From NCBI GenBank assembly GCA_037501455.1, contig CM074856.1, positions 91,152,001 to 91,216,000 on the forward strand: a DNA stretch of 64,000 nt. The letters run 5' to 3'. The stretch is from Lantana camara. Taxonomy: Eukaryota; Streptophyta; Magnoliopsida; Lamiales; Verbenaceae. The notes beneath the pieces are model-generated. The model made no database searches and was not told the origin of the DNA. It saw nothing but the letters and a program-made list of their open reading frames with translations. Positions within the stretch are counted from its first letter, which is position 1; every line of letters begins with the position of its first letter. Position numbers and translations under genes: made by a program. Shown here piece after piece: positions 11,093-23,458 of this stretch.

Positions 11093-12500
11093 TGTAACGC
11101 CCTAGTTTTTAGGTAGTACAACATAACGTATGTGTTTAACAAATTACGCGAAATAATTATTTATACGTGTTTTATATATTTAACTTTATTTTAAATACAT
11201 TAAATGTTGATTACTTTATTTTAATGTTATTAATATCATATATATTTATATATATATATATATATATATATGTTAACTGTGGTATGAATTGTTTAATAAA
11301 TTTGCGTGAACTTATGCAATTCATGTTAATTAATTATGCATGCATTTATTTATAAATTATATAAGTATGTGATTTTTCATCAATTGTAGTATTATGAATT
11401 TTATTGTTGCATTGTTTATGAGCCTCCTTTACGTGCTTCGTTTCTAATTAATTTGATACCGAAATTTCGTGCAAATTTAATATGTTGGACTTATATGTGT
11501 CTTGTGTATGAATATATGTTCGTTTCATGTTTCGGATTTAATTGATTGAGTTTTGGAATATTTGAATAATGATATCAAGTTTATAGGTTGAAGTTTTAAA
11601 CGTTTAAATCCTTTTCGAACCGTTTGTGATTTGTTTAACTCCGTTTTCAATTCCGATTTTTGTCCCAACTTGGTATACTTGTCGAGGTTTTAAACCTTTG
11701 GTACTTGACGAGGGACATGAGGGCCTAACTAGTTTTAGCGCACCTCGTGTTCCGGAGGCCATAACTTGAGCTCGGGAATTCGGATTCGAATTTCGGAAGA
11801 TGTATCGGACTCGTGACAAAGAAAGGAAACTTTTGAACCTAGTTTGGTATTTTAATAATCCCATTTGGACCCTCGATTTTTGCCCGGAACGAACAGCTTG
11901 TACGAAAGCCACCATCTTTGACTAGTCTTGTACTTGTGGGTCCAATTTAACCATACTCAAGCCTTAACCCTTGGTTTATTGACCCTAACTCAGCTCTCTC
12001 CCTCCCTTACCTGTTGCATATCGAGCCACACACCCACAAGAGGAGAATGAGCTGCTGAAAATGGAGAAGAAGAAGAGAAAGAAGAAACCCCCTTTCCATG
12101 GCTTGTGATTTTGAAGCTTGATCTTCTCCATAATTCTTCATATCTTAAAGGTAAGCATATTTATGTATTCTCCTCCCTTCTATGCTTCATTTGATCCTTG
12201 AAATTCATGATATGCATCAGAGTTATTAAGGGTATGAAAGCTTGTATGAATAGTTAGGGTTAGACTTCATTTGTTGAATCCTTGGCTTAGCTTGAGTTTG
12301 TGGCCGATTTGAGACTTCTTGGGTGATTGTATGAACTTCTTTGCTTCCATTTTTGATCTATACTTCATGCTAGATGTGTTGGGATGATTTTCTCTTTAGA
12401 CCCTTTGATGAAATTATGTGATTTAGAGCCCCAAACTTGATGATCAAATCTGCCTCCCCTGTTTCGGGACTGCTGTGTGAATTTATGCTTTGTTGTTTGA

Positions 12501-14955
12501 GTTAATGACTTCCAAGTCGTATGAATTTGCATGGAGATGTTGTATACTAATTGGTTTATATGTTAGCCCTGCACTTGCAAGTTTTTAGATCCATTTTCAG
12601 CTCCTAAATCGAAGCTTAATGGCCGGTTTGTATGCTATGCGCGAACCGAACTACTGCTGTTGCATTTTGTGATTACTTGGTGGTTCTAATGTGCTCCAAT
12701 TCGTTCCATTTTGCATATATATGATGTATATTAGTTTTTTAGTATGTTAGAATGCATTCCCCAAGGTTTTAGATTTAAATTCAGTCCCTAGGTACTTGAT
12801 CATGGCATGATTTAACTAACCGAGCTCATATGTGCGGTTTTGGCATCCCAGACTTGCTGCATGTTTTTGACACTCTTAACGTGTGATTTGGCCTTAGAAT
12901 TCTAAATAAAATATGCTCCTAACATGCTAAATATGTTGTATATTAAGTTTCATAAGATTTGGAGTTGATTTGGTATGCTTTTGGGACTGATTTTGTATAG
13001 GGTCTGTTTTGCCGGTAAGCTTTGTTTGAGTTTTTGGGTCTGTACCGTGACACCCCCGTGTCTCATTTGCTTTGTAATGGGTGACACCCCGAGTCTCATT
13101 TGAGTTTTTAGAATATTTGAGTTAATTACTTCCAAGTCGTATGAATTTGCATGGAGATGTTGTATACTAATTGGTTTATATGTTAGCCCTGCACTTGCAA
13201 GTTTTTAGATCCATTTTCAGCTCCTAAATCGAAGCTTGATGGCCGGTTTGTATGCTATGCGCGAACCGAACTGCTGCTGTTGCATTTTGTGATTACTTGG
13301 TGGTTCTAATGTGCTCCAAATCGTTCCATTTTGCATATATATGATGTATATTAGTTTTTTAGTATGTTAGAATGCATTCCCCAAGGTTTTAGATTCAAAT
13401 TCAGTCCCTAGGTACTTGATCATGGCATAATTTAACTAACCGAGCTCATATGTGCCGTTTTGGCATCCCAGACTTCCTGCATGTTTTTGATAATCTTAAC
13501 GTGTGATTTGGCCTTAGAATTATAAATAAAATATGCTCCTAACATGCTAAATATGTTGTATATTAAGTTTCATAAGATTTGGAGTTGATTTGGTATGCTT
13601 TTGGGACTGATTTTGTATAGGGTCTGTTTTGCCGGTAAGCTTTGTTTGAGTTTTTGGGTCTGTACCGTGACACCCCCGTGTCTCACTTGCTTTGTAATGG
13701 GTGACACCCCAAGTCTCATTTGAGTTTTTAGAATGTTTGAGTTAATTACTTCCAAGTCATATGAATTTGCATGGAGATGTTGTATACTAATTGGTTTATA
13801 TGTTAGCCCTGCCCTTGCAAGTTTTTAGATCCATTTTCAGCTCCTAAATCGAAGCTTGATGGCCGGTTTGTATGCTATGCTCGAACCGAACTGCTGCTGT
13901 TGCATTTTGTGATTACTTGGTGGTTCTAATGTGCTCCAATTCGTTCCATTTTGCATATATATGATGTATATTAGTTTTTTAGTATGTTAGAATGCATTCC
14001 CCAAGGTTTTAGATTCAAATTCAGTCCCTAGGTACTTGATCATGGCATGATTTAACTAACCGAGCTCATATGTTCGGTTTTGGCGTCCCAGACTTGCTGC
14101 ATGTTTTTGATACTCTTAACGTGTGATTTGGCCTTAGAATTATAAACAAAATATGCTCCTAACATGCTAAATATGTTGTATATTAAGTTTCATAAGATTT
14201 GGAGTTGATTTGGTATGCTTTTGGGACTGATTTTGTATAGGGTCTGTTTTGCCGGTAAGCTTTGTTTGAGTTTTTGGGTCTGTACCGTGACACCCCCGTG
14301 TCTCATTTGCTTTGTAATGGGTGACACCCCAAGTCTCGTTTGAGTTTTTAGAATGTTTGAGTTAATTACTTCCAAGTCGTATGAATTTGCATGGAGATGT
14401 TGTATACTAATTGGTTTATATGTTAGCCCTGCCCTTGCAAGTTTTTAGATCCATTTTCAGCTCCTAAATCGAAGCTTGATGGCCGGTTTGTACGCTATGC
14501 ACTAACCGAACTGCTGCTGTTGCATTTTGTGATTACTTGGTGGTTCTAATGTGCTCCAATTCGTTCCATTTTGCATATATATGATGTATATTAGTTTTTT
14601 AGTATGTTAGAATGCATTCTCCAAGGTTTTAGATTCAAATTCAGTCCCTAGGTACTTGATCATGGCATGATTTAACTAACCGAGCTCATATGTGCGGTTT
14701 TGGCGTCCCAGACTTGCTGCATGTTTTTGATACTCTTAACGTGTGATTTGGCCTTAGAATTATAAATAAAATATGCTCCTAACATGCTAAATATGTTGTA
14801 TATTAAGTTTCATAAGATTTGGAGTTGATTTGGTATGCTTTTGGGACTGATTTTGTATAGGGTCTGTTTTGCCGGTAAGCTTTGTTTGAGTTTTTGGGTC
14901 TGTACCGTGACACCCCCGTGTCTCATTTACTTTGTAATGGGTGACACCCCCGTGT
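12501..14955 (+). repeat. Four tandem copies of a 620-bp unit inside the Gypsy-C LTR
   Basis: Units start at 12501, 13121, 13741 and 14361, exactly 620 bp apart and differing by few substitutions. The fourth is slightly short and runs into related CCCC-centred palindromes up to about 15035. Each unit ends with a GACAC-CCCC-GTGTC inverted repeat (13049-13062 and +620, +1240, +1860) and a second GTGACACCCC half. Apparent 61-codon minus-strand frames repeat with the unit and are not credible genes. Confidence 0.95.
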
Positions 14956-14977
14956 CATGCCCTTTTTCCAGTTCTGT

Positions 14978-15034
14978 ACTGAGACACCCCCGTGTCTCAG
15001 TCTATTCAATTTGAGGGACACGGGCGTGTCCCTC
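14978..15034. repeat. Two adjacent long palindromes in the Gypsy-C LTR
   Basis: ACTGAGACAC-CCCC-GTGTCTCAGT at 14978-15001 has perfect 10-bp arms. GAGGGACACG-GG-CGTGTCCCTC at 15013-15034 has perfect 10-bp arms around GG. They lie just after the 620-bp array and resemble in layout the palindromes of the C2 and E LTRs, with different arms. Confidence 0.9.
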
Positions 15035-16383
15035 CCCCTCCGCTTTTCTTGTCTTTTCCTTTTCGGCTTTTGGTTGTTTCACCTCTCTAATGACTTTATC
15101 TTCATTTGTGATGATCTATGAACTTGTTATTCTATGTGTTGGGAGTATCGTGGTTTAATTTCATAGCATTTGGATGAGATTTAGGCATGCTTTTACCGAA
15201 TGCCGTTTATGTGTCATTTGTGGTTCCCGTAACCCATTTCCCCTATCATATGATTTCTTCTTGTTCTCAAACTTTGGAAATATGTTACATTATGTAATAT
15301 GAATACGTTTGAATGTGTGTTGAACTTGGTTTACTTCATTGCTCTTATTTGCCTAAATGTTGGATCTTGGGCTATGATTATATTTGAATTTCTTGAGTTG
15401 AATTGATTGGAAATGTGAAATGTGAAGGATATGAACACGATTGAATACGAATACTTCATTGAATAAATGAATTGAATGTTTATATGTCTTTAAGACTTTA
15501 ATAGTGCACATGAACGTGTTCATTACATTATAGCTTCTTCTCTTCATTCATATCATGATCATTACATTGCCGAGAGTCTTAATTGGTCATGTTGAGTCTC
15601 ACTTCACCTTTAATGCACATATTTTGTTTCCATTGGAGATGAGGCCGGTCCGAGAGGCTCTTGTGTTCTCCTCTTTGCGGTTTAAGGTGGGTTTCTCTTC
15701 TATTTAGTTAAATGGCCCTATATACTCCCAATGTGAAAAAATTTCGGACAAAATATATATATGTATATAGAGTCGTTTTCAAGAGTAAATGTTTTCAACG
15801 TAAAGCCCTTATTTCTTGAATCCTACCTAATGTTTTGGCGAGAATGAATGAATGTTATGCACTGAATGGGGCCCAGGGGCTTGGTGTGAGTGGGGACCCG
15901 AGGAGGCAAGGGCTGACGGTAAACCCTCACACTAGTCCCACCAATGAACGGCGTAACCGGACCTCATTAGGAGTTAGCGAGGAATGGACGCTGAGTGCCA
16001 TCTAGGGAGTCATGTTCCCCTTTTGGTCAATAAATGGGTGGATGGGCCTTGCAAACCCGCCACCAACCCGGAGGAAGAAGGTGTAAATGTTATTGAATGC
16101 GCACGAAAGAATGATTTGCATGAAACGAAAGAAAGAATGAATGAATGAATGTTAACGAATGTTAATGAATGTTAATGTAGTACACGAGGTGTTGGTTGGA
16201 GATAATGCACGCCCACTCGCCGGGCCATTAATGACCTAATGTTAATGAATTGCTATAATCCCTTTTGATGATTTCTATTTACCCACTTGGGAAATCCTTC
16301 AAAAACCTCACTTGGGATTATAGCTTGCATGTGATTGTTAAATTCCGTTGTATTTTATAATTATGCCCTACTTTTATACCCAC

Positions 16384-16400
16384 CAGTCCCTTTTGGACTG
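16384..16400 (+). repeat. Conserved LTR hairpin CAGTCC / GGACTG (Gypsy-C)
   Basis: CAGTCC, five loop bases, GGACTG. A hairpin of the same form occurs near the LTR 3' end in F, D and E with changed but still pairing arms. Confidence 0.7.
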
Positions 16401-16823
16401 AACCCGTTTGGCATTCAGTTGTGTTGTGCAGGTGTCAAGGGAGCTAGGCGGGATTTCGGGTCATAGGTTTTACTTTCGTCTTTTAACTCTAGTATTTTGG
16501 TCTTACACTCACATATTGCGCCTGTGATCATTGTATATGAATGTTGTTGGAGCGTACTTGTTTTGACCCGTGACGGCAATTAATAATGTATATAACTTAT
16601 TTTGGAGTTGTGATGCTCGTAGTATGTATACTTAATGTATGTCCGTTTATTGCTTCCGCTTTATTGTTTGTTATGAAATTTTGATTCAAGGGTTAGTCCC
16701 ACCTAGCATAGAGTGTGTGTTTGTCCCCGTTCGCCGTGGTTTGGCTCGGGTATGGATCGTCCATTTCATATTCGGGTCGGGTCTCGGTGCGGGGGATGTG
16801 ACACCTTGCGCTCGGGTGTTACA

Positions 16824-17092
16824 ACTCATCGGCTTGGAGTAATTTACTAATCATGACTTATGTGATATAGGGCTCGTTTCATGAACCATTTTACCTAAAT
16901 GGTAGAGTCCTAAAGTCATCAGGATTAGGGGAATTCTTATACATGCACAGATAAAGTAAACGCATACCAAACAAGAGCATATAAAGAAGTGTTGCCTCAG
17001 TTCGTTATTTCATTCAAAGATTATCTGCGATTACAATAAGGAAAAGCACAAAGCGGATATACAATCGGCTTTCTAGTGCACTATTCCTAACA
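16824..17092 (-). mobile_element. Copia-A 5' LTR, segment 2
   Basis: Resumes the Copia-A LTR after the solo-LTR insertion, beginning with the right TSD copy ACTCA (16824-16828), and ends at 17092 with the LTR terminus (TGTTAGGAATAG on the minus strand). Counting the TSD once, the LTR is about 1.95 kb, like LTR 1. Confidence 0.92.
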
Positions 17093-18281
17093 CATTAGAT
17101 AATGTACCAAGTAAAACCGAAGTTTTATTCTTCTCAAGATAAAAGTTTCCATTTCTAGAAAAAGTTTCATAACCTTTACAATCAAGTACTGGAATGGAAA
17201 TGGTATTACGAATAATAGAAGGTACATGAAGGACTTTGTTCAAAACCAAAGTAAAGACACCTAAATCTAATCCACACGTCCCAACGGCTTAGGCTTGAAC
17301 GCTTGATCCATTCCCAACCTTCAAGACGCATTCTCCTTCTTCAAGCTGCCGGACCTCATTTAGCATCTGTACATCATTACAGATATGAGCTCCACAACCG
17401 GTATCAAGTACCCAAGAATTAGAATCAATAGATAAATTTACTTCAACAATAAACACACCTTTCTTTAGAGTATCCTTGTAATCTTGACAGTTCCTCTTCC
17501 AATGCCCTTTCTTGCCACAATGATGGCAAACGTCCTCTGTCTGATCCTTTCTCTTCCTGGCCTTTCTCTTTTTAACCCCTCCATCGGGTTTAAGAGATCC
17601 CTTCTTCTTGGGAACTTTCTTCCCTTTGCCTTTAGAAGGCCTAGAAGAGGAAGTGACCATCATTACTTTGTGATCCTTCTTGATCGTGTCTTCAGCAGTC
17701 TCAAGCTGACTAATCAACTCAGCTACAATAACATGAGGATGATTCATGTTGAAGTTTAGCACAAAAGGATTGAATGATGGTGTAAGCGATGCGAGCAACA
17801 AATCCACAGCGAGTTCTTCACTCAGTGGCATTTCCATGGAGGTCACTTTTTCTTGTTCAAAGCAAGAAACTTGAGACCGTGCTCATGGACACTTGTACCT
17901 TCTTTCATTCTGAGATGAAAGAGCTCCTTAGAGGTGTTGTACCTTAGAACACGCTCTTTGGGATGGTACAATTGCTCGAGATGGTCGTAAATCTCCCAAG
18001 CGTTGTCCATTGACTCGTGTTGCCTCTGTATGTCCGGAGACATGGTGGCCAACATGAGGCAACGGGGTTTGAAGATTATCTTTAGACCATTTTGCAATCG
18101 TGTCCTTTTCGGCCCGAGTCGGAGCCTCGCCTTCAGCGACAGGCTCTCCCTCGAAGAGAACATATCTTCTCTTTTCAGAATCTAAAACTATCTTTAGATT
18201 TCGAAGCCAATCAGAGTAATTGGGCCCCGTCAACTTGTTTGATTCGAGGATGGATACTACCAAAGGGATTTTGGTTACCAT
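17093..18281 (-). pseudogene. Copia-B gag-protease, broken and truncated
   Basis: From ATG at 18281 the minus strand encodes a Gag closely related in layout to that of Copia-A (TGPNYSDWLRNLKIVL near the start). The reading moves between three frames, with breaks near 18070 and near 17848, and a TAA at 17289-17291. The CCHC knuckle CHHCGKKGHWKRNC and the protease site WVLDTGC are readable. The frame continues weakly into the GAG-pre-integrase region and stops at 17093, where the Copia-A LTR begins. The rest of pol and the 3' LTR are therefore outside the window, pushed away by the Copia-A insertion, or lost. Confidence 0.9.
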
Positions 18282-20470
18282 TTCAATTGTAGAGAATCAC
18301 AGAACTACAACCTAAATGGAAAAACAGAGAAATCATGAGCATGCTGAATAATAACGATTACATATTATCAAGGTCTTCAGAAATATGTTCTCCCACTGTT
18401 TTTAGAAAGTCTAGAAATCCCAACGACTTTAGAAGAAACTTATTTTCTCAATGGGTACTAGGATCCCAAGCATTCTTAGTTTTGGACCCACGACTCGTGA
18501 GACATCCAAAGGTCTAAGAATCTTTAGGTAGGTACGAATTGCCAATTCCATCCTCATGGAATTCCTAGTAATATTTTTGAATCACTAATCTTTCAATCAT
18601 AGATCCACGACTCATGAGACATCCATATCTGCTTTAGTGTTGAGCAGGACCAATCAATCATAAGATCTCAACCAGACTTAGTCCGGAACGACTTACGACT
18701 CGTGAGACATTGCCCATTCTAAAATGGTCAAGAAATATTAATTATTTAAAATAATTAATCAAGAAACTAAGAGTTAATAAGCTACACTAATTACCCCACG
18801 ACTCGTGAGACAACAATTAGTTTCACTTATTAAGTCCTAAATCCTATTGATGGAATGCTAGGAATTTTATTACTGTGATAAAACACCTATTTATTCGAAT
18901 TTTGCTCAATATTTAAATGAGATTTTCGAATGACCTCACCAACATATAATGTTATCCAAATTATAATAGTCTTGTTAATGCTGTTTCACATAAAGTGCAT
19001 CACAGAAGCAATTAGCAGATAACATGTCCTAGCATGATACTAATTATGTGATGATCATGGGTATCCTATCTTATATGTGAATTTGGGAGCCACTCCAAAA
19101 TCACTAGTTCTAACATTCATGCCACATAAGACAATTCATATCACATAGGGGTATAGAATTTAATGGATAAAACGCCCTATCTATTAAATTATTAGAAACC
19201 CTTCTAAACATTTTGAGGGATTTTCTTATGGCCACCGTTCTTCAAGTGCTCCTTGTGGATCCTTCTTATTCCATGGGTGTTTGTCTCCAAAATGAAAATA
19301 AAAACCTCACTTCCTAAGTTCTACTCTCTTTACATAAAGTAATATGGCTCAATTTTCATATTGACCATAGACAAGTACACTGGGCATACCCCGGCCCCAA
19401 AAACAATAATAAGGAAAGCCACATAATAAACACATAACAGTACGCACATAAGTAGGGCTCCAACCCCAATTGAAAACGAGCAACTATGGGGCTCCGACCC
19501 CAATTGAAATCATCCATGTGCAGAATTTAAAACCATACATAAGACTAACCCATGATCACCTAAACTAGCATGCTCCCACTTGAGTTTAAATTTACCAACT
19601 AAATTTAAAATTCCCTCAACTTCAAGTTACAATTAACTTAAGTAATTTGATATAGTTCATTATTCAAGAATTTATTTAAAAACGAATCACCATATCTTGA
19701 CAAAACAACAATTAATTCAAAATTAAATTTTTATCTAAAATATCATTCAAAGTGATATTTATTATTTTCTCGAAAAATAAGAACTTGACTTTAATTCATA
19801 AAATCCCAAATTTGATAATTATTTCAAATAAATAATTTTATAAAATTAAAATCCAATTTTAAAATAAAATCAGATTTTACAAAACGGGATTTTAACGAAA
19901 ACCAAAATCACGAAACGAAAACGAGCCCGGAACAGTCGGCGGGAGGCGCGCGGCCACCACCCGCAAGCGCGCGCGCAAGGCGTGCGCTTGCGGGCAGCAC
20001 CGCGCACACAGCCCACGTGGTTATGCTAGGCCCGTACGGCATCGCCCGCGCGCATGTGGCGCAAGGCTGCCGGGCGAGGGGAGGCTTGGCGGGCGGCCGT
20101 ACTAGGAGCTCCTGGGCGCTGCTCGCGCGGACGTGTGTGCGGCCCTGGCATGCCTGGCCGGCGCTTGGCCGCGTGCAAACGCGTGAGGCTATGCAGTCCG
20201 TTCCGATCCCCGTTTTGCAATTTCCAGAATTCTAGATTCAGTTTTCGAATTAAAACAGTTCTAATCAATCTGAATTAAAATAGTTTAAAACCAGATTAAT
20301 CAGGAAACAATTTTCGCAAAATTTTCAAAAAACAATTTTGATCTGGCAACTTCGTATTTCAAACAAAAACCATGAATACACAACATATACTTAAATTCAA
20401 GAATTTTCATCAAAATTCCAAAAGCAATAAAGAGACAATAGGAACGTTGCAAGGTGGCTCTGATACCACT
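18282..20470 (-). other. Copia-B untranslated leader
   Basis: Collinear with the Copia-A leader but diverged. It has the same four spaced motifs (18487, 18604, 18692, 18794), the same block of CCCCAATTG-type repeats near 19460-19510, and a GC-rich block at about 19920-20190. That block contains a strong stem, CCCGCAAGCGC at 19960-19970 pairing with GCGCTTGCGGG at 19984-19994. No credible gene is visible. Confidence 0.75.
20456..20468 (-). other. Copia-B primer-binding site
   Basis: TGGTATCAGAGCC on the minus strand, two bases from the LTR boundary at 20471. It orients Copia-B. Confidence 0.92.
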
Positions 20471-22424
20471 TGTTGGAAAACACGAAAGAGTTTAGCAGCG
20501 GAAGTTTAAAATTTTTCCACAAGTTTAATCGTTGTCTTGCAATTTTCGTGCTGTAACGTTGGGAATAACAAGAAACTCAATTTAATTGAAGCTTTCTTGT
20601 GATGTTGTTACTGCCTAATAAACACCCTTCAAGCGGAAAGTCCCTCGAACGGTCATTCAATTTAGATTCCAAAGTAGAAGGCCTCCAAAGCGTATCCACA
20701 CCACTCATAGAACACGATCAAGAAAGTCATAATGCTAGTTCTATAGCTTCTGTTAATGGCTATGGTTTTGCTTTGAAAAACTTTTCCTTTATTTTTTTCT
20801 CAAAAACTTAACACTTCGTGAGTGTTGGTCTAAAGAATAAGAGAAGCACCATCCCTAGTATTTATACTAGGTTGGTTCGAACCGCTAGGGTTTCTAAGAA
20901 CCAATTGGATTGTCTTCTTGCTCACTAATTAACTAATTTAATTGGAGAAAATAAGTTCCCAACTTGTTCTCCAAGTCTTGCAAGAATAACCTTCTCTCTC
21001 CTATAATAGGAAGTTGGACTTTTCAACTTTCCTAAAGTTAAAAGTCAATATTCAATAAATAAATTAATTCCCAATTAATTATTTATTGGGTTAAGTTTAT
21101 TTGAGAATAGTCTTAATAATTAATTCAAAATTAATTAAAAGACCAAAATTAATTAATTACAATTTAATTAATTACTAATTACACAAATGTAACCTCGTAC
21201 GTGCCACGTGGCAGTCATGTGCCCTTGATAGGTGGCAATGCCCACGTGTTACAATCTCCATTTTTTATCAACAATTTGATCCTTCGTTAATCATATTAAC
21301 ATCCTACCATAACCCTCGTGTTCTGGCATTTGTGTGTGACCCTTTAGGTTCATTATTCGATTAGCAGTGACAACAATTAATTAATTCCCTAACTAATTAA
21401 TCACTTCACAGATCACACTACCATAATCTAGCAATGGGTGTGTGACCCCTAGCCGAATAACGAAATGAATCTAAGAACCTTTCAGTCAATGACAATCAGT
21501 GAAATACGATCCTCCTAAAACTCCATCTCTCAATCAAGAACTAAGGCATGGGAATATTGTCAGAGCCCAAATATTCTTGATCTTCAAAGTTAAGTTCGTT
21601 TCATATCCATTTCGATCTCAATCCTAGAAAACCCCATTTTCTAGATGTCTTGACCTTTTATCTACCTTGGCCAAGGGTTTAATGTTTAATGGACTACGAA
21701 CAACTCAAACAGTAAGACATCATTCTTGTTCTTAACAAGTGTAGGTCCATTGTTGATTCTACTAATTCTACATATGCCACTTGTGTAATCCCAACATAGG
21801 TCGTGGTTCAGGTGTCAGTATGGCGACACCCTTTTGAGCCTATATCAAAGATTACAGAGTTAGCTCATATGAGACATTACAGAATCTCAAGTCTAACGAT
21901 TAATGAATCACGTCATTGACCTGTGAGATATTTCCTAATCTGGAAGTCTCAGGAAACTTCCTTTCCCATTTAGGAATGTTCTCACGCGGGACATCTCAGT
22001 GATGAAGTTCTTATAACAATCACCCTTATGTATTATGAACGCATCAACATATGCACTTATCACTCCATGAAACTGAGTGATCCTTCAAAAGAACATAATC
22101 ACACAAGCAAGTCTCAGCAGAATCAAGGTCGACACTACCACTGTCTGCCGAACTCATCGACTTGGAGAGGTTTCTAATCCTCGCCTACGGAGTTAAGAAC
22201 TTGTTTCATGTGTCGTTCCCATAACGACAAAGTTCTTAACTGCCTCATCGGATTAGGGGAGTCTAATACATGCAAAACCCAGTCAACCCAAACAGACATA
22301 AATAAGCACATAAAAAAGTGATTGTCTATGAACAAAATCATCTCGTTTATTGTTCAAAGACTGTTTGTGATTTCACAAGGAAATAGTAAAGCAAATATCT
22401 GCTTTAAGGGTACTATTCCTAACA
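20471..22424 (-). mobile_element. Copia-B 5' LTR
   Basis: A 1954-bp LTR with TGTTAGGAATAG at its minus-strand start (22424) and TTTTCCAACA at its end. It is related to the A-family LTRs in order and in many short blocks, but clearly a separate subfamily: its CACGTG cluster is reduced (about 21195-21250). It was inserted into a gypsy LTR, whose remainder follows at 22425. Confidence 0.92.
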
Positions 22425-22883
22425 TCCTCGTTGTTTTCTTTTTCCCCCTTTTGTTTCTTTTGAGTTTCAGGTTCCAGTTTTGAGAAGTTTGTGTTAGGCG
22501 GCGTTCTTCTTTCGAGTTTTGGGTCCTTTAGTGGGTCTCATGCATTTCGTTTTAAGTTTATTTTATACTTTTTAGCTTGTGAAGGCATGTATATGATTAT
22601 GAATTCAAATTTGGAAATATTTGTATATTACTTGATTCGCTTAATTTCTGTATATTCGGTTTTATTTTGGAGTATATTTTCAATGTGTTTGAATCCTGGG
22701 CTTCCGCATGTAATATTTGTTTGATTTGCGCTCTCTGATTTGGGGTCTAGACCGCCTAGCCTAGGTGTGATTTTGTTTGTCTCCCGTTCACCGTAGTTTG
22801 GCACGTGTGCGGAGTTCCCATTTCGTTACATGTGTTGGGCTATGGTGCGGGGGATGTAGTGCTCTGCGCTCCGGGGTGTTACA
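22425..22883 (+). mobile_element. Gypsy-C1 5' LTR, 3' end only
   Basis: Ends with GGGTGTTACA followed by a primer-binding site, so it is the last ~460 bp of a 5' LTR in plus orientation. It resembles the ends of the C, D and E LTRs (CGTTCACCGTAGTTTGGCAC, then GTGCGGGGGATG). Its upstream part was separated by the Copia-B insertion. Confidence 0.85.
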
Positions 22884-23458
22884 TCCTAAAGTGGTATCAA
22901 AGCTCCCGGTTGCAAAACCGGAGCTCTAGTGTCATGTCGGGTCTGTCTGGGTCATTCGACTTAGGATTATGTGCTTGTTTGCGTTCACCTTCATCAATTA
23001 TGTGAATTACTTGAATTATTTGGATTATTTATGTTAATAGTTCACATGAACATGCACTAAAACCCCGCATGCATCGCTATTTCTTGGAAATTGTGCTTTC
23101 ATTTCTGGAAATAGTCCCGATATTGGCCAAAAACACCAGGAAGAACAAAGGAAATGAGTGCCTTCGGTCTATAAGAAGTTTTAGGGGGCTTGATCTTCCG
23201 AAATGAAAATGATGATGTCAAGATCAAGAAAAGGATATCCGAGGTGGAATGGTTTGGAAAAACTGGTTCGAGAAGGTTCCAAGAAAAGTGAAGTATGTTT
23301 TATCACCCAAAGTTTTAGATCAAGTTTCAAGCACTTTGGGAGAATGAAGCCAAATTTGAAGAACCTGGAAAAATGTTCAACTAGGAGAATTTTGCTCGAA
23401 AGGTCTATTACACGTGCATCCCTCTAAGTCTAATGATAAGAGATTTCAAGAAAATTCT
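22884..23458 (+). mobile_element. Gypsy-C1 leader and short internal remnant, with primer-binding site
   Basis: The primer site TGGTATCAAAGCTC (22892-22905) differs from the usual TGGTATCAGAGC by one base. A CCGGTT-GCAA-AACCGG hairpin follows at once. A branch-site-like module (CACTAAAACCCCGCATGCAT) lies near 23055. From about 23100 the sequence looks weakly coding but I cannot assign it. It is cut off at 23459 by the next LTR start, with no polypurine tract there. Confidence 0.65.

Larger units (their letters stand above)
11093..16823 (+). mobile_element. Gypsy-C solo LTR, 5.7 kb
   Basis: A 5731-bp sequence starting TGTAACGCCC and ending GGGTGTTACA, flanked by the TSD ACTCA, with no primer-binding site, polypurine tract or coding domain inside. 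It is therefore a solo LTR left by recombination between the two LTRs of a gypsy element, or a coding-free element. It shares blocks with the other gypsy LTRs here: the start, a stretch around 11715-11810 also found at 30577-30670, a GGGCCC-containing block near 15868, and a CAGTCC...GGACTG hairpin at 16384-16400. Much of its unusual length is a 4 x 620 bp array. A (TA)n run lies at about 11240-11270. Confidence 0.9.

Noticed and set aside
12950..14375. Three 61-codon minus-strand frames at 620-bp spacing as a small gene family
   Set aside because: They are copies of the same tandem unit, without family features, in a non-coding LTR.
13049..14955. 620-bp units as centromeric or other satellite DNA
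   Set aside because: Only four copies exist here, they lie inside a single LTR with its own TSD, and nothing ties them to a larger array.
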